A stretch of 64,000 nucleotides of DNA from Alteromonas genovensis (lineage in GTDB: Bacteria; Pseudomonadota; Gammaproteobacteria; Enterobacterales; Alteromonadaceae): assembly GCF_010500895.1 (NCBI RefSeq), contig NZ_JAAAWO010000004.1, positions 62,001 through 126,000 of the forward strand, given 5' to 3'. The number at the start of each line of letters is the position of its first letter. Position 1 is the stretch's first letter. The notes beneath the pieces were generated by a model. The model did no database searches. It saw nothing but the letters and a program-made list of their open reading frames with translations, and was not told where the DNA came from. Both the position numbers and the translations under genes were made by a program. This document shows, one piece after another, positions 8,892-18,494 of the stretch.

Positions 8892-9827
8892 TTAGAGTGT
8901 GACTCGTGCTGCAATTTTAGTCAATTTATCGTTAGCAAATGTGTCTAACCACGTCACATCTTGCCAACCACGTAACCAAGTAAGCTGTCTTTTGGCAAGC
9001 TGCCTAGTCGCAATGATGCCGCGTTCACGCATATCATCGTAACTAAGTTGTCCTTCAAAGTACTGCCACATCTGCCTATACCCCACAGATCGAATAGAAG
9101 GTAACTCGTCAGAAAGATCACCTCGCTCGTATAACTTTTTTACTTCGTCTTCAAAGCCTTCAGCAAGCATTAAGTCGAACCTGCGCTCTATTCGCTCATG
9201 TAGTATAGATCTATCTTCAGGCGCTATAGCAAACTGGGTTATCTCATAAGGGCACTTTGTACCCTCTTGCTGCTGCCAGTGAGTCAGGGTTTTTCCTGTA
9301 CTGCGATAGACCTCTAGCGCTCGCGTGATACGTTGAGGATCGTTTGGATGAATTCTTTCTCCGCTTACCGCATCGACATCCTTGAGTTCGTTATGTAAAT
9401 GCGTCCATCCTGACGCTTGTGCTTCACGGTTAATCTGCTCGCGAATAACTTCGTTTGACTTAGGTAGTGACGAAATTCCATTTATCAAGGCATTAAAGTA
9501 CATCATTGTACCTCCTACCAACATGGGTAGCTTGCCACGACCATGTATTTCACCAATAAGTCGCGTTGTATCGTTCACAAATTGCGACACCGAATAACTT
9601 TCAGCGGGGTCGATTATGTCGATAAGGTGATGGTGAACCACCGACTGTTCTTGCTCAGTGGGTTTCGCCGTACCTATGTTCATGCCTTTGTAAACCAAGG
9701 CAGAATCAACGCTGATAATCTCGCATTCAGTGTGCTTAGCAACATCTAGTGCCAAAGCCGTTTTGCCTGATGCCGTCGGACCCATTATTGCTAATACAGG
9801 AGAAGCAGTTTCTATGCCAATAGACAT
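8892..9827 (-). CDS. miaA: tRNA dimethylallyltransferase MiaA
   Basis: MiaA transfers a dimethylallyl group to N6 of A37 in tRNAs reading codons that start with U. The 311-residue protein has the P-loop MGPTASGKTALAL, the DSALVYKGMNIGTAKPT segment, LVGGTMMYFNALINGIS, HPNDPQRITRALEVY, and the C-terminal RSVGYRQMWQYFEG with ATRQLAKRQLTWLRG. Tyr replaces the more usual Gln in DS(A)QVY-type motifs (DSALVYKG), which is a common variant. The start codon lies one base beyond the mutL stop at 9829, which suggests translational coupling. Confidence 0.97.
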   Translation of the reverse strand: MSIGIETASPVLAIMGPTASGKTALALDVAKHTECEIISVDSALVYKGMNIGTAKPTEQEQSVVHHHLIDIIDPAESYSVSQFVNDTTRLIGEIHGRGKLPMLVGGTMMYFNALINGISSLPKSNEVIREQINREAQASGWTHLHNELKDVDAVSGERIHPNDPQRITRALEVYRSTGKTLTHWQQQEGTKCPYEITQFAIAPEDRSILHERIERRFDLMLAEGFEDEVKKLYERGDLSDELPSIRSVGYRQMWQYFEGQLSYDDMRERGIIATRQLAKRQLTWLRGWQDVTWLDTFANDKLTKIAARVTL

Positions 9828-9828
9828 A

Positions 9829-11721
9829 TTATTCTCCCCACGCTTTTAGTATGTCGTTTATCGAGCGCACTTTAGCAAATTGCTCAATATATTCCCATTG
9901 TTTAGACAGACTTTGCTGCTCCAACCAGTACCATACTGCCGCTGACGATTGTTCATCAATATCTTCATTTGGAATAACGACCTTATCGGCGATGCTTTGT
10001 GGCGTTGTTAGCGAAGCACACAGCAGGTGCTCGAACCACTTTATCCAAGGCAAATGTCTGCAGCCTGCCGGCACTTGTTGCAAGCGATATTTCCCCGCCA
10101 CTTTGTTGATGTCAAAGTTCAGTTGTGACAGCACGTCTAGCGTAGATTGGGTAACCTCGTCGGCATGAATAGCCACCGGCATTAGCAAGGGCTGTTCATG
10201 CTGAGCCTTACAGAATAACTCTGTTAACCATAACCCAATGAGGTTTTCTGCAGAGAGTAGGAATACGCTATCCTGTTTTGGATACACTCTGTGCATGGCG
10301 GTAAGACTTGTGTACGCTAGACCGTTTTGATCAAGTCCGCTCTCGTTTAACCTGTCCTTATTTGGCGTCATTAAGGCGTTGAACCCAGCCTGATAAGCTG
10401 CAGAGGGCCCTTTACTCTGCCGTTGAAATTGGGCCATTCGGTTAGGTGAAGACGATCCACTTCCCTCGCCAGAACTTGGCGTACCTTCACCTACTCTATC
10501 TGGATACGAGTGAGACGGACCTGTATGCAATTGATGGGCAGAACCCGAATTCTCAGTGTGCGCATTCTCAGTATGTAAGGCAGGGGGGCGCGAGTTGGCG
10601 GCGTCTAAAGGGCGAATGTAGCCATGCTCCACCTTGGGATTCATGTAATCGGAAGTTTGTTCGCCGCCAATTTGGCCCTCGCCATGGTGCTGGTAATTGG
10701 GGCCGCCGGGGTCGCTGGTGTCGTTATTTAGCGCGTTTAATGCGTCGCAAACGCTTTTACATATGAAATCATGTACCAGGCGACTTTGTTGAAATCGCAC
10801 TTCGTGTTTTGCGGGATGAACGTTTACGTCGACATCTTTTGGGTTCAAGCTCAGGTAAACAACAAAACTGGGTTGCTCAACCACACCCCACACGCTTTCA
10901 TAAGCTTGGCGAATAGCGTGTGTAATAAGCTTATCTCGCATTCCTCGACTATTTACAAAGCTAAACTGACAGTCGTTGCTACTTCTTAGCATGACTTCAT
11001 TGCCTAGCCATGCATCAATAGTCAATCCGTCGTACTGCGTATTAATATGCACTGCATTTTGAATAAATTTTTGACCCACTACTGCGGCAATACGACGCTC
11101 CATACTGCCCGCTTTATCAGCGATATACCGCTTAATGACCTTATCGTTGTGCCTAAGAATGAAAGAGACGTGAGGGTAACTCAACGCCACACGTTTAATC
11201 ACATCTTCAATATGTTGAAATTCAGTTTTTTCCGTTCGTAAAAACTTGCGTCGTGCCGGCGTATTATAGAAAAGATCAGCGACATCGATTGTGGTTCCCA
11301 CGGGGTGTGCAGCCGGTTTAACCGCCACCGACATATCTCGGCCCTCACAATAGGCTTCCCATGCTTCGCTTTGCGACTGCGTTTTAGATGTAAGCGTTAG
11401 ACGCGTTACTGAGCTAATACTCGCGAGAGCTTCACCACGAAAGCCCAGTGAAAGAATTTGTTCTAAATCGTCCAGCGTCGATATTTTACTGGTTGCGTGG
11501 CGACTCAATGCAAGCTGCAGTTCGTCTTTCGCAATACCGCTGCCGTTGTCTTTAATGCGAATTCTTTTATGCCCGCCCTTTTCAATATCGATCTCAATTT
11601 TTGTAGCACCAGCATCGACACTGTTTTCGAGCAGTTCTTTTACAACAGACGCAGGCCGCTCTACCACTTCACCGGCGGCAATTTGGTTTGCAAGTTGTGG
11701 CGATAAAAGCTGTATTGGCAA
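9829..11721 (-). CDS. mutL: DNA mismatch repair protein MutL
   Basis: MutL links MutS mismatch recognition to downstream nicking and unwinding. The 630-residue protein has a clear GHKL ATPase N-terminus: [38 protein letters not shown] and [13 protein letters not shown]. The central region, about residues 340-450, is low-complexity and rich in S, G, H and P. The C-terminal dimerisation domain lacks the DQHA-X2-E-X4-E metal-binding endonuclease motif: the corresponding segment reads [14 protein letters not shown]. It therefore resembles the enterobacterial type, which relies on a separate MutH nuclease. No mutH is visible in this window. The gene sits between the amidase and miaA, the usual order. 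Confidence 0.97.
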   Translation of the reverse strand: MPIQLLSPQLANQIAAGEVVERPASVVKELLENSVDAGATKIEIDIEKGGHKRIRIKDNGSGIAKDELQLALSRHATSKISTLDDLEQILSLGFRGEALASISSVTRLTLTSKTQSQSEAWEAYCEGRDMSVAVKPAAHPVGTTIDVADLFYNTPARRKFLRTEKTEFQHIEDVIKRVALSYPHVSFILRHNDKVIKRYIADKAGSMERRIAAVVGQKFIQNAVHINTQYDGLTIDAWLGNEVMLRSSNDCQFSFVNSRGMRDKLITHAIRQAYESVWGVVEQPSFVVYLSLNPKDVDVNVHPAKHEVRFQQSRLVHDFICKSVCDALNALNNDTSDPGGPNYQHHGEGQIGGEQTSDYMNPKVEHGYIRPLDAANSRPPALHTENAHTENSGSAHQLHTGPSHSYPDRVGEGTPSSGEGSGSSSPNRMAQFQRQSKGPSAAYQAGFNALMTPNKDRLNESGLDQNGLAYTSLTAMHRVYPKQDSVFLLSAENLIGLWLTELFCKAQHEQPLLMPVAIHADEVTQSTLDVLSQLNFDINKVAGKYRLQQVPAGCRHLPWIKWFEHLLCASLTTPQSIADKVVIPNEDIDEQSSAAVWYWLEQQSLSKQWEYIEQFAKVRSINDILKAWGE

Positions 11722-11813
11722 GGAAACCTCTGTCTTGAAAATAAATAGGCGTTGTTTTGCTAATCAAGCATAGCGATAGCGAATAATTAACAACGAATAA
11801 AAAGTATTGTTTC

Positions 11814-13175
11814 TCAGGTACTGGGGATAGTTAACACTTGCCCGATGCGCACAACATCGTTACGCAAGTTGTTCGCAGCTTTAATACTGCTCACTCTTAC
11901 GTTGTAACGCTGAGCCAATAACGATAGCGACTCTCCAGAGCGAACACGGTGGGTTCGATTTTTTGCCTTTTCAGCAGCCCACAATGTCCCATCTGGAGGA
12001 ACCTGTCTAAAGTAGCGCTTAGCCGCATTAAACATGGCTTTTGCTAATCGCTCTCGATATTTAGACCAATTGAGATTCTTTTCTTCTTGAGGGTTTGAAA
12101 TAAACCCAACTTCTACCAAAATTGAGGGGATATCTGGTGATGTTAACACCGCCAAACTCGCAGCTTGCGGCTTGCGCTTGTGTAAAGACGTTACGGCTTT
12201 CAACTCTTCTATGACTTTGTTGCCTAAATCGTGGCTTGTTGCCATGGAATGATCCATAGAAAGCCCCAAGATAGTTTCCGCTAAATAGCGCTCACTGGAC
12301 TTATCACTAATGACTTCAGCAGCACCACCGAGCAATTCCGAGTGTCGCTCGGTTCTTTCCATCCAGCGTCCTAGTTCTGTATCAGCTCTTCGCATGGACA
12401 GCACCCACACTGAACCGCCGCGAGGCTGTGGCTGGGTAAAGGCATCAGCGTGAATAGAGATGAGTAAATCCGCTTTTTTCTGTCGTGCAATTTCTGGGCG
12501 TTTATTGGGTGAAAGGTAATAATCGCCAGTGCGCGTCATAATGGCGCGCATACCATCTTCTGCATCGACCATAGCTTGAAGCCGTTTGGCAATGCTCAGG
12601 GTTATGTGTTTTTCAAACGAGCCAGCGGGGCCGATTGAGCCAGGGTCTTGTCCGCCATGCCCCGCATCAATGGCAACGATGATGTCGCGGTCGCGCGTAC
12701 TGCTAGATTCATCAATAACCACACGCTGCTTGGAAGACGAGGTGGCTGAAGAGGAAGCAGGCTTTTGTGCAACTTCGGGCGCACTATCGGCCAAATCAAG
12801 GACGAGTCTGTGGCCGTAGGACTTATTTGGCGCGACTGCAAACAATGAGGGTTCGGCATTGCGGTTTAGCTCTACGACAACACGTGCAGAGCTTGCACGT
12901 TTAGGTGTTGAATACCGTAACTTTCGCACTAGGCTGCCACTATTTTTAACCGAAGAAAGTTTGAACGTACTCGCCGTGTTTTTTAAATCGATAACCAACC
13001 GTAGCGGCTTTTTGAGTGTGAAATAAGTAAAATCCGGTGCAGTATCTACATCAAAAACAATACGTGTCTTGGCAGCATCTGGCGACACTCTCACATCATT
13101 GATGGTATTTTGTGCAGCACTGACAGCATGCGTCATCAGACACAACATTAAGACCGATATTATACTGCGCACCAT
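11814..13175 (-). CDS. amiB: N-acetylmuramoyl-L-alanine amidase with AMIN and LysM domains (AmiB/C type)
   Basis: A periplasmic zinc amidase that cleaves the stem peptide from muramic acid during septal peptidoglycan splitting. The 453-residue protein has a signal peptide (MVRSIISVLMLCLMTHAVSA). An AMIN domain at about residues 25-130 targets it to the septum. A low-complexity serine-rich linker follows, then the Amidase_3 catalytic domain from IVAIDAGHGGQDPGS (zinc histidine) through ISIHADAF and the glutamate-containing ILVEVGFISN. One LysM domain lies at the C-terminus (HRVRSGESLSLLAQRYN). The neighbours tsaE and mutL fit the amiB position of E. coli, although E. coli AmiB lacks LysM. Confidence 0.94.
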   Translation of the reverse strand: MVRSIISVLMLCLMTHAVSAAQNTINDVRVSPDAAKTRIVFDVDTAPDFTYFTLKKPLRLVIDLKNTASTFKLSSVKNSGSLVRKLRYSTPKRASSARVVVELNRNAEPSLFAVAPNKSYGHRLVLDLADSAPEVAQKPASSSATSSSKQRVVIDESSSTRDRDIIVAIDAGHGGQDPGSIGPAGSFEKHITLSIAKRLQAMVDAEDGMRAIMTRTGDYYLSPNKRPEIARQKKADLLISIHADAFTQPQPRGGSVWVLSMRRADTELGRWMERTERHSELLGGAAEVISDKSSERYLAETILGLSMDHSMATSHDLGNKVIEELKAVTSLHKRKPQAASLAVLTSPDIPSILVEVGFISNPQEEKNLNWSKYRERLAKAMFNAAKRYFRQVPPDGTLWAAEKAKNRTHRVRSGESLSLLAQRYNVRVSSIKAANNLRNDVVRIGQVLTIPST

Positions 13176-13233
13176 AATTTGCCTTTACGTCTTCACTCTC
13201 ACGTGGATTACACAAGATGTGATTTTATCGTTT

Positions 13234-13716
13234 TTATATACGTTTACATTGCTGGAGCAGCTTTGCACCAAGTGCAGATTTTGACTCTAGAACAAACTGC
13301 CTACCCGATGGCGTTGCATTTATATTAATCACTAAGTCAGGGGATGCCAAGTACTCTCCCCCCTTTTGTGACCATTCAACAAGCGCAATTGCATCACCGC
13401 CAAAATAATCGCGTATGCCCATGAATTCTAATTCTTCAGGGTCTGACAACCGATATAAATCAAAATGATATATATTGACGCTGTCTAACTCATAAGGTTC
13501 AACCAGTGTATAGGTAGGACTTTTAACACTACCTGAATGACCAAGTGCTTGAATAAAATAACGGCTAAATGTGGTTTTTCCAGCGCCGAGGTCGCCATTG
13601 AGAAAAACGACCACATTAGCGGGCAATTGGCTAGACACTGCTTGAGCAAGGTCTTGGGCTAGTAGCGATGTATCGTCAACATCGCTGGCAAAATAGGAGG
13701 ACTGCGGGTAAGACAT
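13234..13716 (-). CDS. tsaE: tRNA t6A biosynthesis ATPase TsaE
   Basis: TsaE works with TsaB and TsaD to make threonylcarbamoyl-adenosine at A37 of ANN-decoding tRNAs. The 160-residue protein carries the P-loop [16 protein letters not shown], the switch-like [11 protein letters not shown], the [23 protein letters not shown] segment, and the Walker B-like ALVEWSQKG. The C-terminus is short. It starts 80 bases downstream of nnr and precedes the amidase gene, matching the enterobacterial order nnr-tsaE-amiB. Confidence 0.96.
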   Translation of the reverse strand: MSYPQSSYFASDVDDTSLLAQDLAQAVSSQLPANVVVFLNGDLGAGKTTFSRYFIQALGHSGSVKSPTYTLVEPYELDSVNIYHFDLYRLSDPEELEFMGIRDYFGGDAIALVEWSQKGGEYLASPDLVININATPSGRQFVLESKSALGAKLLQQCKRI

Positions 13717-13796
13717 CTACGTTATTCCACTAAAACTAAACTATGCAGTAAATATCTTACAAACCGCAACTCATGAGGGCTTTGATGCTAAAGCAC

Positions 13797-15299
13797 TTAT
13801 TTGTGGTTTATCAAGCTACGAACCGCATCATAAAAATCACTCGCTATCATACCACGTTGTCCATGCTGTTGGGCAATATCGTCACCCGCTTTTGCATGCA
13901 GTACAACGCCGTACTTAGCTGCAATATCGGTCTCTACCCCTTGAGCGAGTAACGCGCCTAAAATACCGCTTAGTACATCGCCACTGCCAGCAGTTGCCAT
14001 GCCGGGGTTACCGTGTCGACACACCCACGTCTTTTTCTCGTTGTCGATTAACGTACCTGCACCTTTTAACACACACACCGAATGATAGCGCTGTGAACAC
14101 TGGCGCGCATAGTTAAACCGGTCGCTTTCAACGTCATCTATCGACACGCCTAACAAACGAGCGGCTTCCCCCGCGTGAGGGGTGAGGATACTTTGCGAAA
14201 GCGTGAACGCCGTAGACTGCTTACACAGTATATTGAGCGCATCAGCATCAATAACAATAGGCTTATTCGTCTGCTGGCAATGCTTAAGCGTGGTGAAAAA
14301 GGCGTCTTCAGCCCACTCATCCTGACCAAGTCCAGGCCCGATAACGACACAACTAGCCCACTGAAGGGCATCGTCTAACTGGCTATCGGTCACCATTAAT
14401 TCAGGGCGCCCAGCGCTTACCTGCACAACGGAAGATTCGTGAGTATAAACACGCACCATACCCGCACCACTTCGAAGTGCCGCTTCACCCGCTAAACGAA
14501 TGGCTCCGGCAGTGCCCTTATTACCACCTATACATAACAATCGACCATAGGTGCCTTTATGACTGTGCACGTCCCGTGGTCCCATGCCTTTGAAATGGTC
14601 TATGTTTAACATGGTAGCGCTCGCCTTTGCTAACGACTGAAACGCGTTACCAATACCTAAATCAGCATAAACCAATTTACCGCAAGACTGCTTACCCGCT
14701 CCGGTTACTAACCCGGGCTTGATGCCGACAAAAGTCACTGTAATATCAGCTTGCACACAGCGACCTAAGCTTTGGCCGGTATTGGCATCTAAACCAGAGG
14801 GAACATCAACACTAACCACAGGGGTATCGCTACTGTTTATGGCATCGATAACATCGGCAAACTCGTTTCTGATGTAGCTATTAATTCCCGTGCCCAATAG
14901 CCCGTCAATAATCACATCGGCTCGCTCAAGCAGTGATGCATCGAAACATTCCACAGCACCTCCTGAGTCAACCCATCGCTTTTGCGCGAGTCCGGCATCG
15001 CCTTCTAACACTCGCTCAGGCTCAATAGCACACACAAATACTTGCTTACCTGCAAGCTTTGCGTTCATTGCGGCTATGTAACCGTCTCCCGCATTATTTC
15101 CCTGACCCACAAGAACAAGATAGACATCGGAATTAGGAATGAGCTCTAAGCATTGCTTAAAAACCGCGTCTCCAGCGCGCTGCATCAATGTGAACATGTC
15201 ACAGTTTGAATTAGCAGCAGCTAACTTTTCATTTTCCCGAACTTGGTCGGCTCGAAATAGTTTGTATGATAAACTTGACGTGAGTTGAGTATCTAGCAT
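13797..15299 (-). CDS. nnr: Bifunctional NAD(P)H-hydrate repair enzyme
   Basis: This enzyme repairs damaged nicotinamide cofactors. The N-terminal epimerase domain (about residues 1-215) interconverts R and S hydrates, and the C-terminal ADP-dependent dehydratase (about 220-500) restores NAD(P)H from the S form. The epimerase signature VLVGQGNNAGDGYIAAMNAKLAG and VSVDVPSGLDANTG are clear. The dehydratase has GGNKGTAGAIRLAGEAALRSGAGMVRV, LTPHAGEAARLLG and the phosphate-binding HGNPGMATAGSGDVLSGILGALLAQG. The start codon lies only six bases from the divergent queG start, so each promoter must reach into the other gene. Confidence 0.96.
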   Translation of the reverse strand: MLDTQLTSSLSYKLFRADQVRENEKLAAANSNCDMFTLMQRAGDAVFKQCLELIPNSDVYLVLVGQGNNAGDGYIAAMNAKLAGKQVFVCAIEPERVLEGDAGLAQKRWVDSGGAVECFDASLLERADVIIDGLLGTGINSYIRNEFADVIDAINSSDTPVVSVDVPSGLDANTGQSLGRCVQADITVTFVGIKPGLVTGAGKQSCGKLVYADLGIGNAFQSLAKASATMLNIDHFKGMGPRDVHSHKGTYGRLLCIGGNKGTAGAIRLAGEAALRSGAGMVRVYTHESSVVQVSAGRPELMVTDSQLDDALQWASCVVIGPGLGQDEWAEDAFFTTLKHCQQTNKPIVIDADALNILCKQSTAFTLSQSILTPHAGEAARLLGVSIDDVESDRFNYARQCSQRYHSVCVLKGAGTLIDNEKKTWVCRHGNPGMATAGSGDVLSGILGALLAQGVETDIAAKYGVVLHAKAGDDIAQQHGQRGMIASDFYDAVRSLINHK

Positions 15300-15305
15300 G
15301 AGAAA

Positions 15306-16463
15306 ATGTCCGCAATTAATTCTATTGATCTCGTTGAGTTAACCCACAATATCAAGGCTTGGGGAGCTGCGCTAGGCTTTCAACAGGTTGGTATCAGCGA
15401 TATTGATCTACATCAGCACGAAGCCCATTTACAAGCTTGGCTAGACAACGACTACCACGGTGACATGCACTTCATGAAAGCTCATGGCATGAAACGGGCT
15501 CGGCCAGACGAATTGGTACCCGGTACGCTAAGAGTAATCAGCGTGCGAATGAATTACCTGCCACCCGACGCATCTTTTGCCAAACACCTTAAAACCTCAG
15601 ATATTGGCTACATCAGTCGCTATGCGCTTGGGCGAGACTATCATAAAGTGCTCCGCAAGCGACTTAAGCAACTGGGTGAAAAAATTACTGCTGCGTTAAG
15701 TGCTATCGAATATCGTGATACTGAATATCGGCCTTTTGTAGACTCTGCCCCTGTGCTAGAGCATGCCATTGCTGAAAAAGCTGGACTAGGCTGGACCGGA
15801 AAACACAGTTTAACGCTTAATAAAGAGGCCGGCTCTTGGTTCTTTCTAGGCGAGCTTTTTATCAACTTGCCGTTACCTACCGACTCTCCTATTGAAGAAG
15901 GCTGTGGAAGCTGTACAGCCTGTATGACTATTTGCCCAACCAATGCCATTGTAGCCCCATACAAAGTGGATGCGAGACGGTGCATTTCCTATCTTACTAT
16001 TGAGTCAGGCGAAGATATTCCCGAGGAACTTAGACCCCTAATGGGCAACCGTATTTATGGTTGTGATGACTGCCAGCTTGTTTGCCCTTGGAACCGCTAT
16101 GCCGATGTTACAACTGAAGAAGATTTTCATCCAAGACAAGTACTGCACGGACAATCCCTCTTAACCTTATTTTCTTGGAGTGAGGAAACCTTTTTAGCCA
16201 ACACACTGGGCTCACCTATTCGCCGCATTGGTTACGAAAAATGGCAGCGTAACATCGCTGTTGCTATCGGTAATGCTGATTTTAGTGAAGATAATATAGC
16301 GCTATTAAAGGCACAAAGAGGAATGGTAAGCGAGCAAGTTGATAGGCATATCGATTGGGCTATGACTCAACAAACTGCAAAAGAACATCACCAAAAAAGC
16401 GAACAGCGCAAGCAACAAAGGCTGATCAGAGTCATCGAAAAAGGACTTGTGCGAGACGCCTAG
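15306..16463 (+). CDS. queG: Epoxyqueuosine reductase QueG
   Basis: QueG performs the last step of queuosine synthesis, reducing epoxyqueuosine in tRNA with a cobalamin and two 4Fe-4S clusters. The 385-residue protein has the family N-terminal domain (ALGFQQVGISDIDLHQHEAHLQAWL), the YARGRDYHK-like YALGRDYHKVLRKRL, the ferredoxin-type CGSCTACMTICPTNAI and DARRCISYLTIE, and the second cysteine set YGCDDCQLVCPWN. The final 30 residues are basic (KEHHQKSEQRKQQRLIRVIEKG). It is transcribed away from nnr with almost no intergenic space, as is common in gammaproteobacteria. Confidence 0.96.
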   Translation: MSAINSIDLVELTHNIKAWGAALGFQQVGISDIDLHQHEAHLQAWLDNDYHGDMHFMKAHGMKRARPDELVPGTLRVISVRMNYLPPDASFAKHLKTSDIGYISRYALGRDYHKVLRKRLKQLGEKITAALSAIEYRDTEYRPFVDSAPVLEHAIAEKAGLGWTGKHSLTLNKEAGSWFFLGELFINLPLPTDSPIEEGCGSCTACMTICPTNAIVAPYKVDARRCISYLTIESGEDIPEELRPLMGNRIYGCDDCQLVCPWNRYADVTTEEDFHPRQVLHGQSLLTLFSWSEETFLANTLGSPIRRIGYEKWQRNIAVAIGNADFSEDNIALLKAQRGMVSEQVDRHIDWAMTQQTAKEHHQKSEQRKQQRLIRVIEKGLVRDA

Positions 16464-16517
16464 CTAAAGATTATTCGCTCGGGCATGTTATCAAGGTAAG
16501 CCCACTTAACCGCGTTC

Positions 16518-17057
16518 TCAAGCGCTTTTGGTTAACGGGTTTTTAACCGAGGTTGTTTGTTCTTGGGAAACGGTTTTATCTGTCTGCTGTTGTTTATGAG
16601 GCATAAAAGTAGCAGTAAATTTTACCACTTCGGTTTGTAAAGCCTCGTCTGATGACTCCAGTACCCCAAAGCTCCACCATGAAGGATTGGGAAGACTCTT
16701 TACTGCATCGTTGAGTTCATCTGCCGTGCCAATAAATACACCCACAATCTCGCAAGCGACTTGAGTACAGGCGATATTATCAAGGGAGAATAGTTGCTCG
16801 TACGGCGATGTATCAAAAAAGTGAAGCAAATCTTTATGAGCCGCCGACACATCAGCAGTCTCTCTTTCTTCTTTCACTTTATTGATAGGCTTTATAATTT
16901 TTAGTTCGCTGGTTTGTGTAGAACGAGAACGCGCTAAGACATCGCTTAGGCGTTCGTGTTCTACTTTTGAGTGGTCTAGTTTCTGTTGATAAGAAACCAC
17001 CTTAAAACCAGCAATAACAGAAAAAGCGACAAGCAGCACTAACAGCCAGGTTTTCAT
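16518..17057 (-). CDS. Hypothetical membrane-anchored protein
   Basis: A 179-residue protein that I do not recognise. It has an uncleaved-looking N-terminal hydrophobic segment, TWLLVLLVAFSVIAGFKVVSY, and then a charged region predicted to be helical (QQKLDHSKVEHERLSDVLARSRS). A more globular part with two cysteines follows (IACTQVACEIVGVFIGTADELNDAVKSL). The tail is polar and rich in glutamine, threonine and serine. The topology suggests a single-span protein with a periplasmic C-terminal domain, where the two cysteines could form a disulphide. It lies 75 bases downstream of hemE on the same strand and converges with queG. Confidence 0.65.
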   Translation of the reverse strand: MKTWLLVLLVAFSVIAGFKVVSYQQKLDHSKVEHERLSDVLARSRSTQTSELKIIKPINKVKEERETADVSAAHKDLLHFFDTSPYEQLFSLDNIACTQVACEIVGVFIGTADELNDAVKSLPNPSWWSFGVLESSDEALQTEVVKFTATFMPHKQQQTDKTVSQEQTTSVKNPLTKSA

Positions 17058-17132
17058 CGTTTATCCTTTTTCACCTGCTAATGATTAGGGCATGTTGACC
17101 CAGCCTGCTGATTTATTTAAACAGGACTCAGA

Positions 17133-18233
17133 TTATTTATGGTACTGCTTGCTTAACTTGTGCACAGAGTCAACGAAAACCCCTGCATTTTCAGGCGGCA
17201 CGTCTAAGTGAATACCGTGGCCTAAATTGAACACATGACCAGAGCCTTCTCCGTATCCTTTTAAGATGGTGCCCACTTCTTCTTCAATTCGCTGAGCCGG
17301 CGCATAAAGCATTGAAGGGTCCATATTCCCCTGCAGAGCGACTTTATCGCCAATACGGGCGCGGGCTTCTTTGATATCGATAGTCCAGTCTAGGCCAACT
17401 GCATCACAGCCAGTTGCTGCGATAGACTCTAACCACATACCGCCATTTTTGGTAAACAAGGTAACAGGGACTTTTCGACCTTCGTTTTCTCGCGTCAACC
17501 CACTCACGATGCGTTCCATGTATTGTAGCGAGAACTCTTTGTAATCGCGTGGCGATAAAACACCGCCCCAGGTATCAAAAATCATGACTGACTGGGCACC
17601 AGCAGCAATTTGCGCATTGAGATACGAGGTGACTGAATCAGCTAATTTTTCCAGTAAGGTGTGCAGTATTGCAGGCTCTGCAAACGCCATTTTCTTAATT
17701 TTTGTAAACGCCTTACTTGAGCCACCTTCAATCATATAAGTCGCTAGCGTCCACGGGCTGCCAGAAAAGCCAATTAAGGGAACATCGCCCTTTAACTCTC
17801 TGCGAATAGTGCGCACTGCGTTCATCACATACTGCAGCTCGCCTTCAGGATCGGGAATACCAATTTTATCTACGTCGGCTTTACAGGTGATAGGCTTTTT
17901 AAAACGCGGGCCTTCCCCTGCTTCAAAATACAGCTCTAATCCCATGGCATCTGGAATGGTTAGGATGTCTGAGAATAAGATTGCTGCATCGAGAGGAAAT
18001 CTTCGCAGGGGCTGCAACGTTACTTCGCAAGCAAGCTCTGCATTTTTGCACAGTGACATAAAGTCACCCGCCACAGCACGTGTTGCTTTGTATTCTGGTA
18101 AGTATCGACCTGCTTGTCGCATCATCCATACGGGTGTTACATCAACCGGCTTTTTCTCCAACGCCCGTAAATAACGGTCGTTCTTTAACGCTGGCTTATC
18201 GACATTTGGAATATTTTGCGACATATAACTCAC
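17133..18233 (-). CDS. hemE: Uroporphyrinogen decarboxylase
   Basis: HemE decarboxylates the four acetate side chains of uroporphyrinogen III to give coproporphyrinogen III. The 366-residue protein carries the signature [20 protein letters not shown] near residue 35, [27 protein letters not shown] (including the catalytic aspartate), [19 protein letters not shown], and the C-terminal [11 protein letters not shown] and [20 protein letters not shown]. The first ATG is used; a second one three codons in (MSYMSQN) is an alternative. It is followed by the hypothetical membrane protein. Confidence 0.97.
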   Translation of the reverse strand: MSYMSQNIPNVDKPALKNDRYLRALEKKPVDVTPVWMMRQAGRYLPEYKATRAVAGDFMSLCKNAELACEVTLQPLRRFPLDAAILFSDILTIPDAMGLELYFEAGEGPRFKKPITCKADVDKIGIPDPEGELQYVMNAVRTIRRELKGDVPLIGFSGSPWTLATYMIEGGSSKAFTKIKKMAFAEPAILHTLLEKLADSVTSYLNAQIAAGAQSVMIFDTWGGVLSPRDYKEFSLQYMERIVSGLTRENEGRKVPVTLFTKNGGMWLESIAATGCDAVGLDWTIDIKEARARIGDKVALQGNMDPSMLYAPAQRIEEEVGTILKGYGEGSGHVFNLGHGIHLDVPPENAGVFVDSVHKLSKQYHK

Positions 18234-18388
18234 CTGATTTGAGATTAAAATTAAGCGGCGAAATTATACCAGTAATTCCCCTTAAGTGTGTGAAAAACCT
18301 TAATTCAAACACATGCTTTCGATGTATGTGCCCCACAGAGCGATGAGTAGTGTGTGTAAATAGCGACAACCCCAATGCACAAATTTAC

Positions 18389-18423
18389 TTGCGCTTTTAA
18401 AATACCTTTGCTATTACTATACA
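18389..18423 (+). promoter_or_regulatory. Candidate promoter for a plus-strand small RNA
   Basis: TTGCGC at 18389-18394 and TATTAC at 18412-18417 are separated by 17 bases; TATACA at 18418-18423 is an alternative -10. Either would start a transcript around 18424-18430 that runs into the hairpin at 18471. This is pattern matching only. Confidence 0.3.
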
Positions 18424-18494
18424 CGCTAACAAAAAGAAGCCTCTCAGAGGACCGTGCTAAAAAAACCTAGAACCCTGCTCCGGCAGGGTTTTTT
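18424..18494 (+). ncRNA. Candidate small RNA ending in an intrinsic terminator
   Basis: No plus-strand gene precedes this hairpin: hemE upstream is on the minus strand and divergent. Yet the plus strand carries a textbook terminator at 18471-18494, AACCCTGC, loop TCCG, GCAGGGTT plus a T-run. The 45 bases in front contain a short hairpin-forming segment (CCTCTCAGAGG) and an A-rich single-stranded stretch, the layout of Hfq-dependent small RNAs. The alternative is that the hairpin only serves nudC, whose stop codon it touches. Read in that direction the T-run starts five bases after the stem, which is less ideal. Confidence 0.35.
18471..18494. terminator. Hairpin terminator at the nudC 3' end, best on the plus strand
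   Basis: An eight-base perfect stem with a TCCG loop is followed directly by TTTTTT on the plus strand. On the minus strand the same stem lies immediately after the nudC stop codon and is followed by CTAGG and then seven T. Confidence 0.75.

Noticed and set aside
10440-10680. Low-complexity segment in the middle of mutL taken as a possible insertion
   Set aside because: It is the normal variable linker between the ATPase and dimerisation domains, and the reading frame is intact.
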